DNA of 60,000 bases from NCBI GenBank assembly GCA_950295325.1, contig OX485809.1:28088001-28148000 (forward strand), given 5' to 3'. The notes beneath the pieces were generated by a model, which was given only the letters and a program-made list of their open reading frames with translations, searched no databases and was not told where the DNA came from. The stretch's first letter is position 1; every line of letters begins with the position of its first letter. Both the position numbers and the translations under genes were made by a program. The stretch comes from Polytrichum commune. Taxonomy: Eukaryota; Streptophyta; Polytrichopsida; Polytrichales; Polytrichaceae. Of this stretch, positions 47,198 to 58,990 are shown one piece after another.

Positions 47198-47262
47198 ATA
47201 GAATGTTCTTAGAGTGACCCTAGTTCATTAGTGTCCCTAGGGTCACTCTAAGAACATTCTAT
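47198..47262. repeat. Perfect 26-bp-arm hairpin, 13-nt loop
   Basis: Left arm 47198-47223 (ATAGAATGTTCTTAGAGTGA...) and right arm 47237-47262 are exact reverse complements separated by 13 nt. The local ACTAGGGACACT at about 47167 also pairs with AGTGTCCCTAG next to the right arm. It is not inside a recognised MITE. Confidence 0.9.
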
Positions 47263-48000
47263 GTAATGTCTCCTTGTTCATCATTAACCTAGGAGGAAGA
47301 GGGAGGAGCTAATGGTTTTGAAGCATCCTCTCAAACCATTATATCCTTTTGTAGTTGTGAAGAGGGAAGTTCTTGGGTATCATCAAAATTTCCACCCTTC
47401 TTTGCTTACTAAAGTAGCAAAATGTTATGCATAGTTGGGGAGCACACACAAATTTGAGCCTATTTTGTTCAGTCTCTTCAATTTGCTATGGACTTGGCGT
47501 TAGTATTTCGAATTTCATAAACAAAATGGCTAGTTGATGACGTTGGCTCATACAAGGGCAAGGTGAAAGTCAAAGTATGTCTCACTTTCACAAGCATCCC
47601 AATGGACCAATCAACAAGAACTCCAAACCCCAAGAGGAGCAATTGAGTGCCACATCCACAATACGCGTCCCCCAAAACCTAAACACCGTGCAAATTTTCC
47701 TAAAGTGAACAACGACTTATAGCCTACCCACACTTATTGATGTTGGCCACCAGTGAATGGTTCCTACCAACACTAGTAACATTCAGTGGCTCTCACTGGC
47801 TAAACCAACTCTAAAAGTGGCCCTTGCTGGTAGGTGCCGTTCCCTGCTTGCCTAGACCAATAAGCGTGGGCATGCTTTTAGTCTCCAGAGGTCCACTTAG
47901 TGTAGACCAATGGACCCATGTGCAAGCAAATAATATTCATTGGGGGGGCTAATTTTTTTCATAAGAATTTTTGGATTTGTTTGATTACATAACTTCCAAA
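47263..48000. other. Intergenic, no gene seen
   Basis: No recognised features. Confidence 0.4.
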
Positions 48001-48372
48001 TTTAGCTTCCATTATGGGGGTTGATTAAATTTACTTTTTGCGGTTTATCAATATCATACATGTTATACATTTTTTTTCCATTGAAATTTTACTACATGTT
48101 ATTAAATTCATGAATACATGCTCAATTACCATACGTTTCAAGAAACTTAGTGCGTGCTCTAAGGTGCTATGCAAACACATGCTCGTCGATGAATAATGTC
48201 GGTTCTTTTAGTGAATAATGTTGCTATGAATAATGTTGGGATAAACTATGCTTCCTAGAATCTTTTGGTGGCACCAATTTGATAGCTTAAAGAAATTTAG
48301 TATGACCATCACTAATTTCCCACACACACTATCAACCCTCCCTCGCTAATTGGGATAATCAGTGTAGTAGAG
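48000..48372 (-). repeat. Family C dispersed repeat, copy 3
   Basis: The reverse complement reads CACTGATTATCCCAATTAGC, then GTGTGGGAAATTAGTGATGG and GTAATTGAGCATGTATTCAT, in the same order as copies 1 and 2. The far end is eroded. Confidence 0.7.
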
Positions 48373-49440
48373 ATTGACCAATGAAAGTCAATTCTTTGTG
48401 GTGTCTAGGTAAACTCATCTATTAGGGAGATTGAAATGCAAGGTACTATTCAATAACTTAATATCTCTATCTTAAGCATTAGGTTGCCCCACGCTAATTT
48501 ATTGACATTCCACACTATTTTGAATACATGGACCACTAAATTAAAATGCAAGATATTTTAATTTTAGTTAAAAAAAATTTAATGTGATTTTTCAACTGTG
48601 ATGGCCGTATGTATTGATACACAAAGTTATAAGTTTTGTGAACTGATTTTGACACAAGGTAATTTGCATGGGTTTAAGAGACGACCTATTCACGAAGGCA
48701 ACGTAATTGCACATATCAGTGTAGACATCTTGAAACCCAACACCAAATCGATCACCGAAGCTTGGTTTGGTTTCAAGATTACGGCTTGCAAAATGTAAAT
48801 TATCCTTGTGATGTATACCGTAGAGGGCTCTCTATTCCATCTGTATACATGCCATACTGTAATTTCCATGTGGAATTCAAGTGGGTCTTGGTGAATGTGA
48901 GCATGACATGTGGCAAAATTCATGAGGGGAAAGTAAGTATTTTGTGATGGCATACGAAGTCCTCTACCTTACAGTACTTAACAACTTAGTAGGTGACTGG
49001 TGATATCATGCACACCATATATTGGACCTAGTCTAAGCCTTACACTTCTCACTCAAAGCTAGACTTGAAGTTAGTGAACTAACTCTTTCTTGTTAGTTAA
49101 GTAAATAAATAAATTATTATTATAGGATACAAGCGGTACACTAAATAGTCCTATCATTGTGGGCCACACTAATTTTATAGAGCCCGCACTAAAATCATAA
49201 TGAGAATTACCGTGGGTAACATTCATTTTCATCACAAGCTACACTTGTAGTAGAAAATTAGCGTGGGCCACATTGATTATTTAGTTAAGAAAAATAATGT
49301 TGGTGGCTATTTTTGTTTTGGGCTACTTTTGTCCTACAACTAACATTTGATGTGTTGGTCGGAAATCTTTTTCATGAAGACTTTTGAGAAGACTTGGGGT
49401 GTTGGATCCACATTAATTCCACCTTGACTATAAAACTTCA
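48373..49440. other. Intergenic, no gene seen
   Basis: Overlapping frames at about 48598-48953 on both strands show no recognised product. Fragments of MITE-end text (GTACACTAAATAG, CCACACTAATTTT) occur near 49138-49190. Confidence 0.4.
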
Positions 49441-49444
49441 ACGA

Positions 49445-49662
49445 TATCCTAATTAGTGTGTATTATTACTTGGAGTTACACAATGCTACAACTGGTTAAT
49501 GAGAATGTAATATCATACCAAGCAAAGTCATGTATGTTCTATAATGTCCGAACAACCTATTGAACTCTTATTAGTAAGAAGTGAACTCCTCAGCAAGACG
49601 TTATTGCACTACGTAACTCCGAATAGTAACACACACTAATTGGGATAATCATTGTAGTGTGG
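49445..49662. mobile_element. MITE with ATCCTAATTAGTGTGT ends
   Basis: Left ATCCTAATTAGTGTGTATTA and right ACACACTAATTGGGATAATC are inverse copies. GAGTTACACAATGC and GCACTACGTAACTC pair further in. A longer relative of 10748-10915. Confidence 0.8.
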
Positions 49663-49889
49663 TCCACGCTAATTTTCCACTTACACTTATAGGACTAGTT
49701 AGTGTAGTTTGGGCGTGGGAGGAATCACGATCGATGGCTTCCCCACTAAACATCTACACTCAAATGCACTTACCTAGACAAACATTGGATTCTCTACGTC
49801 TCAAATTTGTTCACTCTTGGGTCACTTTGAATTTTTTTAAAGGAAATATATAAAGGGGCTGCAAACTTGAAGTCCTAGGGCGGGTTTAC

Positions 49890-50030
49890 ATTACATTGTT
49901 TGTGGTATTTAGTGCCACTTATTATTTGGAGTTACGCAGTTCATGTGAGTTTTTATGAAGTGAAGATGTTAATGTTCTATAATGTCCAAATAACTAATGA
50001 AACCTTAGTTGGTAATACATAAGCTCTATT
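49890..50030. mobile_element. Family A MITE, left-end fragment
   Basis: GTGGTATTTAGTGCCACTTA and TTATTTGGAGTTACGCAG match the left end of family A. The right end is missing, apparently replaced by the adjoining family B copy. Confidence 0.6.
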
Positions 50031-50421
50031 TAACTACACCAAATATTGTCTTTAGTTTCACCATTTTAATCGTTTTGCTTGATACTAATTATAAAACCGA
50101 TGTAGTGTCACCAACACTAAATGTAAACGTAACATTATTTGTCATTCCTTGTAAAAAATCTTTGGGTATTATAGATTTATAGTGTTGCAATTACTGTCAC
50201 TTACTAAGTGTTTTTTCAACCAAATTTCAACCATCCATGACAAAGTTTCATCACAAATTTGTTAGGATGCAATTTATACCACACTTTGTTTCAATAGTAG
50301 GCATTTGGATGAACTGAAAGTAAGTTGGGATGACATTGTTTGTAAACTTCTTCATAGAAAGTGCCACTAACAAAGTTACCACGAATGAAAAATACCACAT
50401 ATGACACTAAATAAATTATTA
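50031..50421 (+). mobile_element. Family B MITE, copy
   Basis: It begins TACACCAAATATTGTCTTTA and ends CATATGACACTAAATAAAT. Interior blocks (GTAAACGTAACATTATTTGT, GATGAACTGAAAGTAAGTTG) match the other B copies. Confidence 0.75.
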
Positions 50422-51575
50422 AGTATTGGATGATTCTTGACATTTTGGTAAATTTCAAACAAACCCGGTGGTTGACATTATCTTTCAAGTCCCCTCAATC
50501 TTGTGACTTTGTCCCACAACTTTGTTGTTGTGCGTCACATGTGGCTTTTATAGGTTATTGTCATTCATTTAGGACCATGTAGTAGGTGTGTGTTTGCACT
50601 ATGCTTTTGTTTGGTATCACACAATGCGTGCATAATTCCGAACTATCCGAAAATCCAGAATAAATATTACCGAAACACCAACTTCTAATAAATAGGTAAA
50701 GCATTCCACAATTCCATATATTAAGTGACCATGCATACCATAAAGGGTGTAGTGATGACCATTGCTTTCTAAAATGTCTCATTGGCTGAGAAATGAGTGG
50801 TGGTCCCACTTTGTTTTACAAAAGGTCACCAAAAATAGATTCAATGACCATGGGAGGAACATGCTGGAAAACGGGTGAGAAAAATGATATGGAATCTTGT
50901 ATGTCCAAAATTGAGTAATGTTTGGTGGTCATTGGTCAACCTCATTTTACAACGAGAGAACCCAAATAGGTCGTCTTAGCACAAGATAAGGCAACCGTGT
51001 CAAAAGACACTTAGTTTTTAGCATAGGTTATTTAAAATTTAAAATTTCATCAACTATATTTTTTTAGCAACTATGCACTTTAAGTTTTTAAAAATGATTT
51101 TCATCAAAAACACTATATCCCGGTCTAAGTCTGTTTTACACTATGTCTTGTGACCAAGGCTTTTTAAAAGTGATGTGCATTTCTCTTGGTCATGGTCTTT
51201 GGAATGTTGACCATGATCTTGAGATACACTAATTCAAGTAATGTATTCTCATGGCCCTTGGTCACATTTGTAAGTTGGCCCTTACGGTAGTAATATTGAA
51301 GACAATGAATGACCACTACAAGTGCACTAGACTAGGATTAGAATGATTTTTGTTTGGACCCAAAATGGCTATTTGTAAAAGTGGTGGCCCGAAAAGGATG
51401 TGCTGATTGGCCCGATGGGTCATGTTTCACACCACGTGGGAGCACTTTAAATTTGGTGCCTTTGAGTCAACCATTTTGTGTGCATTCATATACAAAATAG
51501 GACATTTTGATGCTCAAATTAGGAAGCCTCTACTACACAAGTAGGGGGTTCTGACTTACTTGCCTCTTTGAGAAA
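50422..51575. other. Intergenic, no gene seen
   Basis: No recognised coding, RNA or repeat boundary. Confidence 0.4.
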
Positions 51576-51581
51576 ATATAA

Positions 51582-51800
51582 CTACATTAAGTACGATATT
51601 GAGTATCATTTACTATTTGAAATTACACAATGCTATATCTATTTACTACATATCTCATATTTCACTGTCAAATGTCAAATTGGATGTTGGACATTATAGA
51701 ACATTAACAACTTTACTTAGTACAAAATTACATCAATAGCAAAAATACATTGTGTAACTCCAAATAGTAGGTGGCACTAAATACCATATTTAATGTAGTT
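51582..51800. mobile_element. Family A MITE, copy 3
   Basis: It starts ACTACATTAAGTACGATATT and ends CACTAAATACCATATTTAATG. Interior AGAACATTAACAACTTTACT matches copy 2 at 12036. Confidence 0.8.
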
Positions 51801-52059
51801 ATTTACAAGGAATAAAATTACGACACAATTTGCATTCCTCATCATTTCCTCCACTCCATCTCTAGAAAACATAGCACAAATCTCAAGCCACTCTCCTAGC
51901 CAAATGAGCTCATTTTCCATCACTTTCCGTATTCTCTACCTTCATCAAATCATCTAATAAGGTGTCCAGAATTAAACTTGAAGACAAACTTTTCCAACTT
52001 TATATTAATAGGTATTCATGAACCCATCCCCAACCTTCTATGACTCATACAAGAACGTA

Positions 52060-52235
52060 GTCCGAGACAACCTTAAACTACCGGATGATGGTGGAGAGAT
52101 ACCCAAATCTCAAGGGAAGAGGTTGGCGGTTCGATTCCCAACAGTGAAATCTCCTCTCTACTTGAAGGAAAACTTGCCAGGTGGTCAACTGCCTCCTATA
52201 CTTTGGCGTTGACCTGTCGGCCTTCTGTCTCAAAA
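52060..52235 (+). mobile_element. SINE family 2 copy, plus strand
   Basis: A perfect pol III B box GGTTCGATTCC lies at 52128-52138, with a degenerate A box (TGGTGGAGAGA) about 37 bp upstream. The body AAATCTCCTCTCTACTTGAA and GGAAAACTTGCCAGGTGGTC is shared with 54395-54540 and 15090-15250. The tail is not sharply defined. Confidence 0.65.
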
Positions 52236-52406
52236 ATAAGAATCAAAATTAAAAGAAAAATCATACCAGAAATTTTACTGCAATGAAGCCGGAACAAAAA
52301 TGATGCCAATTGTAGTCAACCTTTGAATAGAATAGAATAAGAAGAGATTACAAAGATGCTTATGTTACATGAAAGAATCATTTGATTCCACAATACAACT
52401 TCCTAC

Positions 52407-52633
52407 CAGTGCCCGGGAAATTTTTGGGCATAGTCGGTCAAGATCCTAGTGATTCTAAATCCAGCCAGTTACATGTTGACATCGTCCGGTTTTGCTTTCA
52501 TTCATTTGAGGTATATTCTTCTATAGATTCCTCTAAAATGGTCGGTAATTTCCTGAAGTCTCGAACTTCAACCGGTTATTTCTCAAACTCAACCGGTTCA
52601 TCTGTAACTAACCGCCGGTTCTCCCGTTCAATG
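52407..52633. mobile_element. hAT-type MITE, copy 3, 8-bp target duplication
   Basis: Starts CAGTGCCCGGGAAAT and ends GTTCTCCCGTTCAATG. CTTCCTAC is duplicated exactly (52399-52406 and 52634-52641). The interior is collinear with copies at 22330 and 36700 (TTTTTGGGCATA, CAACCGGTTATTTCTCAAAC). Confidence 0.93.
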
Positions 52634-52699
52634 CTTCCTACATACTACACTACTCCAATTCTTCCTATGACTGCCGATTGTATATAGTATTTTACAGGG

Positions 52700-53453
52700 T
52701 TTACTAAATACTGTCAATAATATTTAGTGTCATATGGTAACTTTTCATATGGCACTTCCTATGAATAAGTGAACAAATAGTGTCATGGATGATGGATGAG
52801 TTCATCCATGGGCCAAAACCCTACCTTCTCTTGTCAGCAACTTGTGATGAAATATTGTCATGGATGATTGAGATTTGGATGAAAATTCACTTGGTAAGAG
52901 ACAGATAGATAGATAGAAACTCCGGTCCTTTTTTAGCAAGGGACTGGCGTGAATAAAGTGTCCGTTCGTAATGTCAATGACCCGATGCCCACCGGACAAG
53001 GGGACATTGAGACAATACTACTCTCCCCTTTCGAGGATGGGCACTATAGTGACACACTATACTAGTTCCTAGCTAGTCACTAGTGCCTTGAAGATACCGG
53101 ACATGGTATCCCCCCAAAGGGCTTTGAGGTACCTGTACAACAAGGTCCAAGGACCCCCCACCATAGTTGGGTGGACTAAGGTGGTGAGCACCATGCCGGC
53201 ATGGGGAATAGAACCCACAACCTCCTCATTGGGGGCCATGAGCCCTAACCACCAAGCCAAGGCCCGTGGTGCCTTGGTAAGAGACAGTAGTAATTGCAAC
53301 ACTGTAAATTTATAATCCCCAAATTTTCAAAACAGGGAATGACAAAGAATGTTGTGTTAACATTAGTGTTGGTGACACTACACCGTGGTTTACGATTCGT
53401 ATTGAGCAAGACAATTAGAATTGGTGACACTAAAATATCATATTTAGTGTAGT
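52700..53453 (-). mobile_element. Family B MITE, minus strand, split by a SINE
   Basis: The ends TTTACTAAATACTGTCAATA and CATATTTAGTGTAGTA are present. Interior order is the reverse of 44957-45360. The sequence breaks at GGTAAGAGACAG, where a 368-bp SINE has inserted, and resumes with GTAATTGCAACACTG. Confidence 0.8.
52905..53272 (-). mobile_element. tRNA-derived SINE with 15-bp target duplication
   Basis: CTTGGTAAGAGACAG is repeated exactly at 52890-52904 and 53273-53287. On the minus strand the insert begins with a tRNA-like head: A box TGGCTTGGTGG (53259-53249) and B box GGTTCTATTCC (53215-53205), each one mismatch from consensus and about 34 bp apart. The other end is a short tetranucleotide repeat (ATAG on plus), the usual kind of SINE tail. 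Minus-strand or plus-strand frames here (for example 53088-53302) are SINE text, not genes. Confidence 0.85.
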
Positions 53454-53731
53454 ACCTTTGCTACGATGTAAGTAGCTATATTGACACTGGTCGAACATGT
53501 CAAGAAAGGGTGCTGTTATCAGCTCCTTGAACAAAGAAGAGAAATCAAAATTTCCATAATATTCACATTTTAAAAAATGGGGAAAAGTTGGATGCTTTGA
53601 ATCTGTTCAAGATAAGTATAATTGCCCTACAAGGCTTGCGTTTTTTTTTCTTTTTTTCTTCTTCATTTCTTTATACCCATTATACCTAAATGATTTCTTT
53701 AATGTTAGATTGGCCAATTTCGTAAGTGATC
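53454..53731. other. Intergenic, no gene seen
   Basis: Short T-rich stretch at about 53640-53660. Nothing else recognised. Confidence 0.4.
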
Positions 53732-53734
53732 TAA

Positions 53735-54114
53735 GGGCATGTTTATACGAAAGCCATTAGGCCATGGGTCTTGAGAATCCTTGAATTTTCATTGGTGAGA
53801 GTGTCATGGCCCCCCTGCTTTAGGTTTACATGAGGGTAAATTTGGACCAAAGCTCATAACATCTTTAGTGGAATCCCACTTGGCAAGTATGGACAATGTT
53901 GGCCAAAATTGTAGCGAATTTTGTCGGGACGGCTCTTGAAAATAGGCATAATGAAATTTGTGACAAAAATTGGGGTTTACACTACGGGCTTGTGCCCTCC
54001 AAAAGACTTTGAGCTATAATCCATGGACTTCTATATGGTCTCATCCAAAAAGTGGGGTACTCAGGCCATTTAAGAGCCACATGTGGCCTAATGCCTTTGG
54101 TTGTAAACATGCCC
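53735..54114. mobile_element. PIF/Harbinger-like MITE, TAA target duplication
   Basis: Left end GGGCATGTTTATACGAAAGC and right end GGTTGTAAACATGCCC are inverse copies, continuing through CATTAGGCCA / GGCCTAATG. TAA is present directly at 53732-53734 and 54115-54117. The GGGC ends and TAA target fit Tourist-type MITEs. 380 bp, non-coding. Confidence 0.88.
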
Positions 54115-54117
54115 TAA

Positions 54118-54394
54118 GGCACGCCTATTTTAATTGATAATGTTCGTAAAAATATTGATAGGAATATAAAGGGGATCTTTCTAAAGCCCCTCCTACTTTA
54201 ATCGCTCATCCTAGTATATTTTTGAGGCTTTTGACGATAATAATGCATGCAAGTGCTAATAGATTGCTTGTATGAGCATCAATCTCAATGTCACTTGGAC
54301 TTCTGGAGATTAGAGGTTGGATACTATCAATTTGGGTCCTCTTGGGGATCCTGGGGTTGGGATCCCCCTTGATGGTTTTATTTTCTAGAGCTCT
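54118..54394. other. Intergenic, no gene seen
   Basis: No recognised features. Confidence 0.4.
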
Positions 54395-54540
54395 TTACAT
54401 TTGTTTTTTTTATTTGGAACATAGGAGGCACTTGACCACCTGACTAGTTTTCCGTCAAATAAAGAGACGATTTCACAGCTGGGAATCGAATTCTCTCTAC
54501 ATTTGATTTGCTCAACTGAAAACTAAGTAGGAAGACCTTG
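54395..54540 (-). mobile_element. SINE family 2 copy, minus strand
   Basis: The minus strand reads AATTCGATTCCCAGCTGTGA then AAATCGTCTCTTTATTTGAC and GGAAAACTAGTCAGGTGGTC, collinear with 52128-52200. The A-box region is eroded. Confidence 0.6.
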
Positions 54541-56950
54541 CAGAATTGACAGAAGAAGCACCGTTAACTCTAGACCTAAAAACCTCCAAACCCTCGTGCC
54601 TCATTAGATTCACTATGTCTTTGGACAACATGAAAAAATGCCCTCATTATTCATGCAAGACAATGTCCACACTATGAGGCCTGAAATGATCTCTTCATCC
54701 ATATCATCCATGGTACATCCGTATTCTGTAAATGTAGCAAATCTCCATCCATCTTCATTGAACTTACTATAGGGAAAGAAAAAAAGCTAGAATGATTTTA
54801 TTCACATTACATAAGAGTTTATGTAGACATGTAGACCTAATTTAGTGGCACTTGTAGAATATTATATAATTACATATAATTGTTGAGTGAGGTTTTAATT
54901 GACACTATGTTGCTTTCTAATCCAATTTCCAAATATAATAATTGTCTTGAAGGAATACACTGCACCCTGTATATGTTAACTCATGTAGTTTGCTAACTTT
55001 TTTTTAGTGTACTCTCTTGGAGATTACTGTAAAAATAAAAAAATGCATTTCAAGGGTTCAAAGAGAAAATAAATGCCAATGCTCAACATCCTCCACTTTT
55101 GACGAGGGGGCAATGTATTCCAATAAACATTGCAGCAAAAACATGTGTTAAAAAATGTCAAAATCATGTGCTCCAAATGTCAACAATTCTAGGCTTAAAA
55201 ATTCAACATGAGGGGGGGGGGGAGTGCATAAAATATGATACAATCAGAAGAAAAAGAATCTTCACTTGGTAATGCATAAGATATTTTTATAGTACACACA
55301 CAAGTTTCAAAATTCATGAGAAAATTGATTGGTGGCCTTGATTCAAATTTGTCAATCACCTTGATAGCTAATCACAAGTGTAGTATTCTAAGAAAAGTGG
55401 GCGTAGAGCTAAAAGTGTCCATTTTAGGCCCACTTACCTTGTGTACTTCCACCTTACCTTGCTACATAATCTATAGAGCAAACCTCAAAGAAGTTCATCA
55501 TCCACATTTGTAACTTAGTGCTTAGTCCTCTTGGGTTTATGGAAATCTGCTCCTATATTATAATTCACACAAGTGTATCCAAACAATTTGCAAATTGTTT
55601 TGATATTAAGCTTTGAGTGGGTATAATTGCAAAGAGATTATGATGAAGTAGATGAACAAGTCTTAGAGGCAACAAAGAAAACGGATGAGCTAGGAGGAAA
55701 TAAACACATGTTGGTAAACTTTGCATATTTGATGCAATTTATTCGATAAACTTGCCACATTTACAACTTCCTAGATGCACTTCCACCCCCACCCCCTTTC
55801 CTGCCAACTATTCGTAACAGCCAAAGGGTTCAATGCTTTAGAACATGGTTTGGACCTACTAAGACAATCTTAAAGAGCATTATTTTGGAGCAGCTTTCAT
55901 ATTGCAATTAATGAAAGAATACAAAGTTTCTTCTTTTTCTTCTTAGACCATGAGTTACTACCTAAGGTGTTTAGAAGTTTTTCTTTGAGAAAAACTTATA
56001 ACTAGTTCTGACAACAATATATGAAAGTGTTAACCTTTTTTTAGTCCAAACACAAATTTATATCAATGAACTTCTCTCAAATTATGCCCTCTTCTCAAAC
56101 AGGTTGGTACTCATTGTGGTGTAACAAATCATCCATGCATGAGAAGTGATTTAAACATAGCTGATCGGATAAGTACAGTAGTGTTTTTTTTTTCACACGA
56201 TGAGCTGATCGAAAAGGGAGAGTTGGCACCCCGGCCCACCGTCGTCAGCTCGACTCATCAGTGATGGCTCTAAATCCTTGCCACTCCACACCTAATTCCT
56301 TGGCTAAACATTGATTGAAGATGTGGACTTCCAATCATGTATGAATCAATCTAGTCGGATGCAGACTGCGAGGAACGAGACAATTTAGTTGATGCAAGCT
56401 GGAAGACTGAATAATTTTCATACATGCACGTCGCACATGGGCTAGTGACATTTTCCCTCCACAAAACATCATCATTGAGACTGTGTCTGTGCACTCAGTC
56501 TCTACAAACAGAAGATCAGCTCAGCTCAGCTGCCTCAGACGTCAAATCATCATGAATGTGAAGTAGACTGAATGATTCTGCCTGCACGTGAGTTGGAAAT
56601 GCAGATCAGTGTTAATTCGAGCTGTGGTTAGGTTAAGTCGTCGATCATGATTTCATCTAGTTATGCAGGGGCCTGCTGATCTGGTTAAGATGAAGGATCG
56701 GTTAACCAGCTAGGCAGTTACATTGAGCAAGCAACTAAGTTATAAAAGATGATCATGTTATAAGTTACCTCGAAGGAGGAGTCTGCCTATGTGAAGTAGA
56801 TCTGCTTGCTGAAGTAGACTGGATATGAAAAGATGATGGTACATTCGCTCCCTTTCTTTCCATCTTTCAAGTTTCTTTCTATCTACAGCAGCAGGGTGAT
56901 GTGAATAATTTGCAACGTTTGACATTGCAGTTTGCAGTGCACTACGTATC
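54541..56950. other. Intergenic, no gene seen
   Basis: AT-rich to about 56100, then more balanced composition. A 10-bp G run is at about 55212. No coding exon could be supported on either strand. Confidence 0.4.
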
Positions 56951-58990
56951 TCATGAAGTCAACCTGAGAGGAAAGTAACATTCACCGCGGCGGGTCCCTG
57001 CCTGCCTGCCTGCCTGCGTGCCTGCCTGCCTGCCTGCCTCCTGTTGTGTTGTAAGGATACGGAAAGGTGCAGAAAGACAGTCTAACGTCTGCAGAAAGTT
57101 TGACAGACCCGAGCAAATGCACATAAGCTTTTTGTCAGGCTCCCTCCCTCCATCCAGTACATGTGAGGAAATGGGCCAGCAAATCAGACGTGTGTGTGTC
57201 TGTGTGTGTGTGTGTGCGCGCGCGCAAGAGGCAAGAGACTTAGACATATTTGGTAAAGGTGGCTTTGGCCTTTTCATCTTTACTGCCATTTCGAGGTACA
57301 TGGAAAGTGGCAACTTTACGTACCCCGAGAAAAGGATCGATGCTTTTATCCGAAGTCCTTCGTAAACCTTAGAGCAGTCGACCGCAGCTACCTATCTTCG
57401 AGAGTCCTGATAGTTTCGTACTTGGCATAAGGTGGAGTAAATCTGCTACAAAGTTACATTGAAAGCCCTACCCTGCAGTTCTAATGTATCCATGAAACAT
57501 TTCGCAGCTGCATGTCGTGTGACATGTCCCAAGGAGCTCAAGATTCCTCGATAGGGTTTGGAAAGTGTTCAAGCTACTGTCGCGATGATCCTCTGCTGTT
57601 CAATGCAGGAAACGATCAACGCATCATCCATGTGTGTCGGAACCTCTTTTTGCTAGGTAGAATTGTACCTAACCCCCTTTGGATGAGTGTCACAGCATCA
57701 TCACAAGTTCTGAAAGAAACTGATCATGAATTGTTTTCCAAAATAACGTTACAATAGTAATGTGCCTGTTCTCTGCCAGGGTTTCTTTGTGTTCATCGCT
57801 CATGCATCTTCTTGCTGCCAGTTGGACAAGAAGGAACTCTGTAAGTCTAATTGATTGCGAACAATTTTAACTAATTTCAGTTTGTGCGCGCACGGATGAT
57901 GCTTGGTGTGTCTCACAAAAAATGGTACCGTTTCCTCGACCATTGCTTCGAACGGGAGAAGATTCAAAGATTGGGTACACTACTACTCAGTTCCTGAGGG
58001 CGCAGATGGGCATTTGCAAATTCGCATCCACATATCCTCCGACCGAGCACACTTGGCGGTGTGCATAACTTGATGAATTCAGGCAATCTCCTCTGGGTTG
58101 GTTCAGTCACCTAGGCAGGAGCCAGAACTCCATCTGACAGGGCTTCAGGCAGGTTAGCAGGCTATCAACTTCGACATTTCCCAACACCTTCATGGTAACT
58201 GCCTGTTGAAGATATGGTCCCATCGAAATTCCTCCAACCCCACACCTGAATGCTGACTGCCTCGGAACCCCGGTGACTCATCTGTTCGGCGGCTAACCCC
58301 CATCCACCGTTGCCAGAATCTTCTTCTTCTTCTTCATCATCATCCTAACCCCCTTTTCGAACAAGAAGAGTTGCATGATTGGGTTGGGTCTCCTGCAGCT
58401 ACGACGGTGAAGAAACCTTTCGACCATTCGAACCTCCGACTCGACTCGTCACCATCATTGGAGATGCCAGGAGAAAATAGTAACCAACCCACCAACCAAC
58501 CAAACCCACCCAGGCTGTCATGACTGTCTACATATCGTCCAAGCTAAGCAGCTGGATGGTGCGTGCCTCCATGTCATACAAAGTACCTACAACACCGGCC
58601 AACAATCCTCATTTGGCAAATTGATATCTGGATGATGTGCTTCACGCGTTCATATCAAATATACGAAAAAAAACAAACAAGCTTCACTACAGAAATGTTT
58701 GACAATTTCGACGCAGTACTCAAACCCTCACTGATGTCAACAGTACTGCTCATATTCCCAGAATACTGCAGCTCCTACTCCGTCAACAGGAGAAAAAAGT
58801 GCAGCGGGCGTGCGTTCCATGAAGCCCTATAATTAGCAACACTATCCATACAACAGTTTACCAGCCCCTGCACGTTCACTTATTCACCCTCCCAAAATCC
58901 GAACTTTTTCAAATAGACCAGGTGGGCAAATCGGGTGGTAGGCAAATCTACTATATATATTACACAAAACATCATCATCATCGTCATCAT
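56951..58990. other. Intergenic with microsatellites
   Basis: Contains (CCTG)n at about 56998-57040 and a (TG)n/(CG)n run at about 57190-57225. Frames of 80-120 codons here are repeat-driven or unremarkable. Confidence 0.4.

Noticed and set aside
53069-53315. Overlapping 75-77-codon frames on both strands
   Set aside because: They are the SINE body read through in both directions.
56951-57365. Frames of 115-120 codons on both strands near 57 kb
   Set aside because: Driven by (CCTG)n and (TG)n repeats; no coherent product on either strand.
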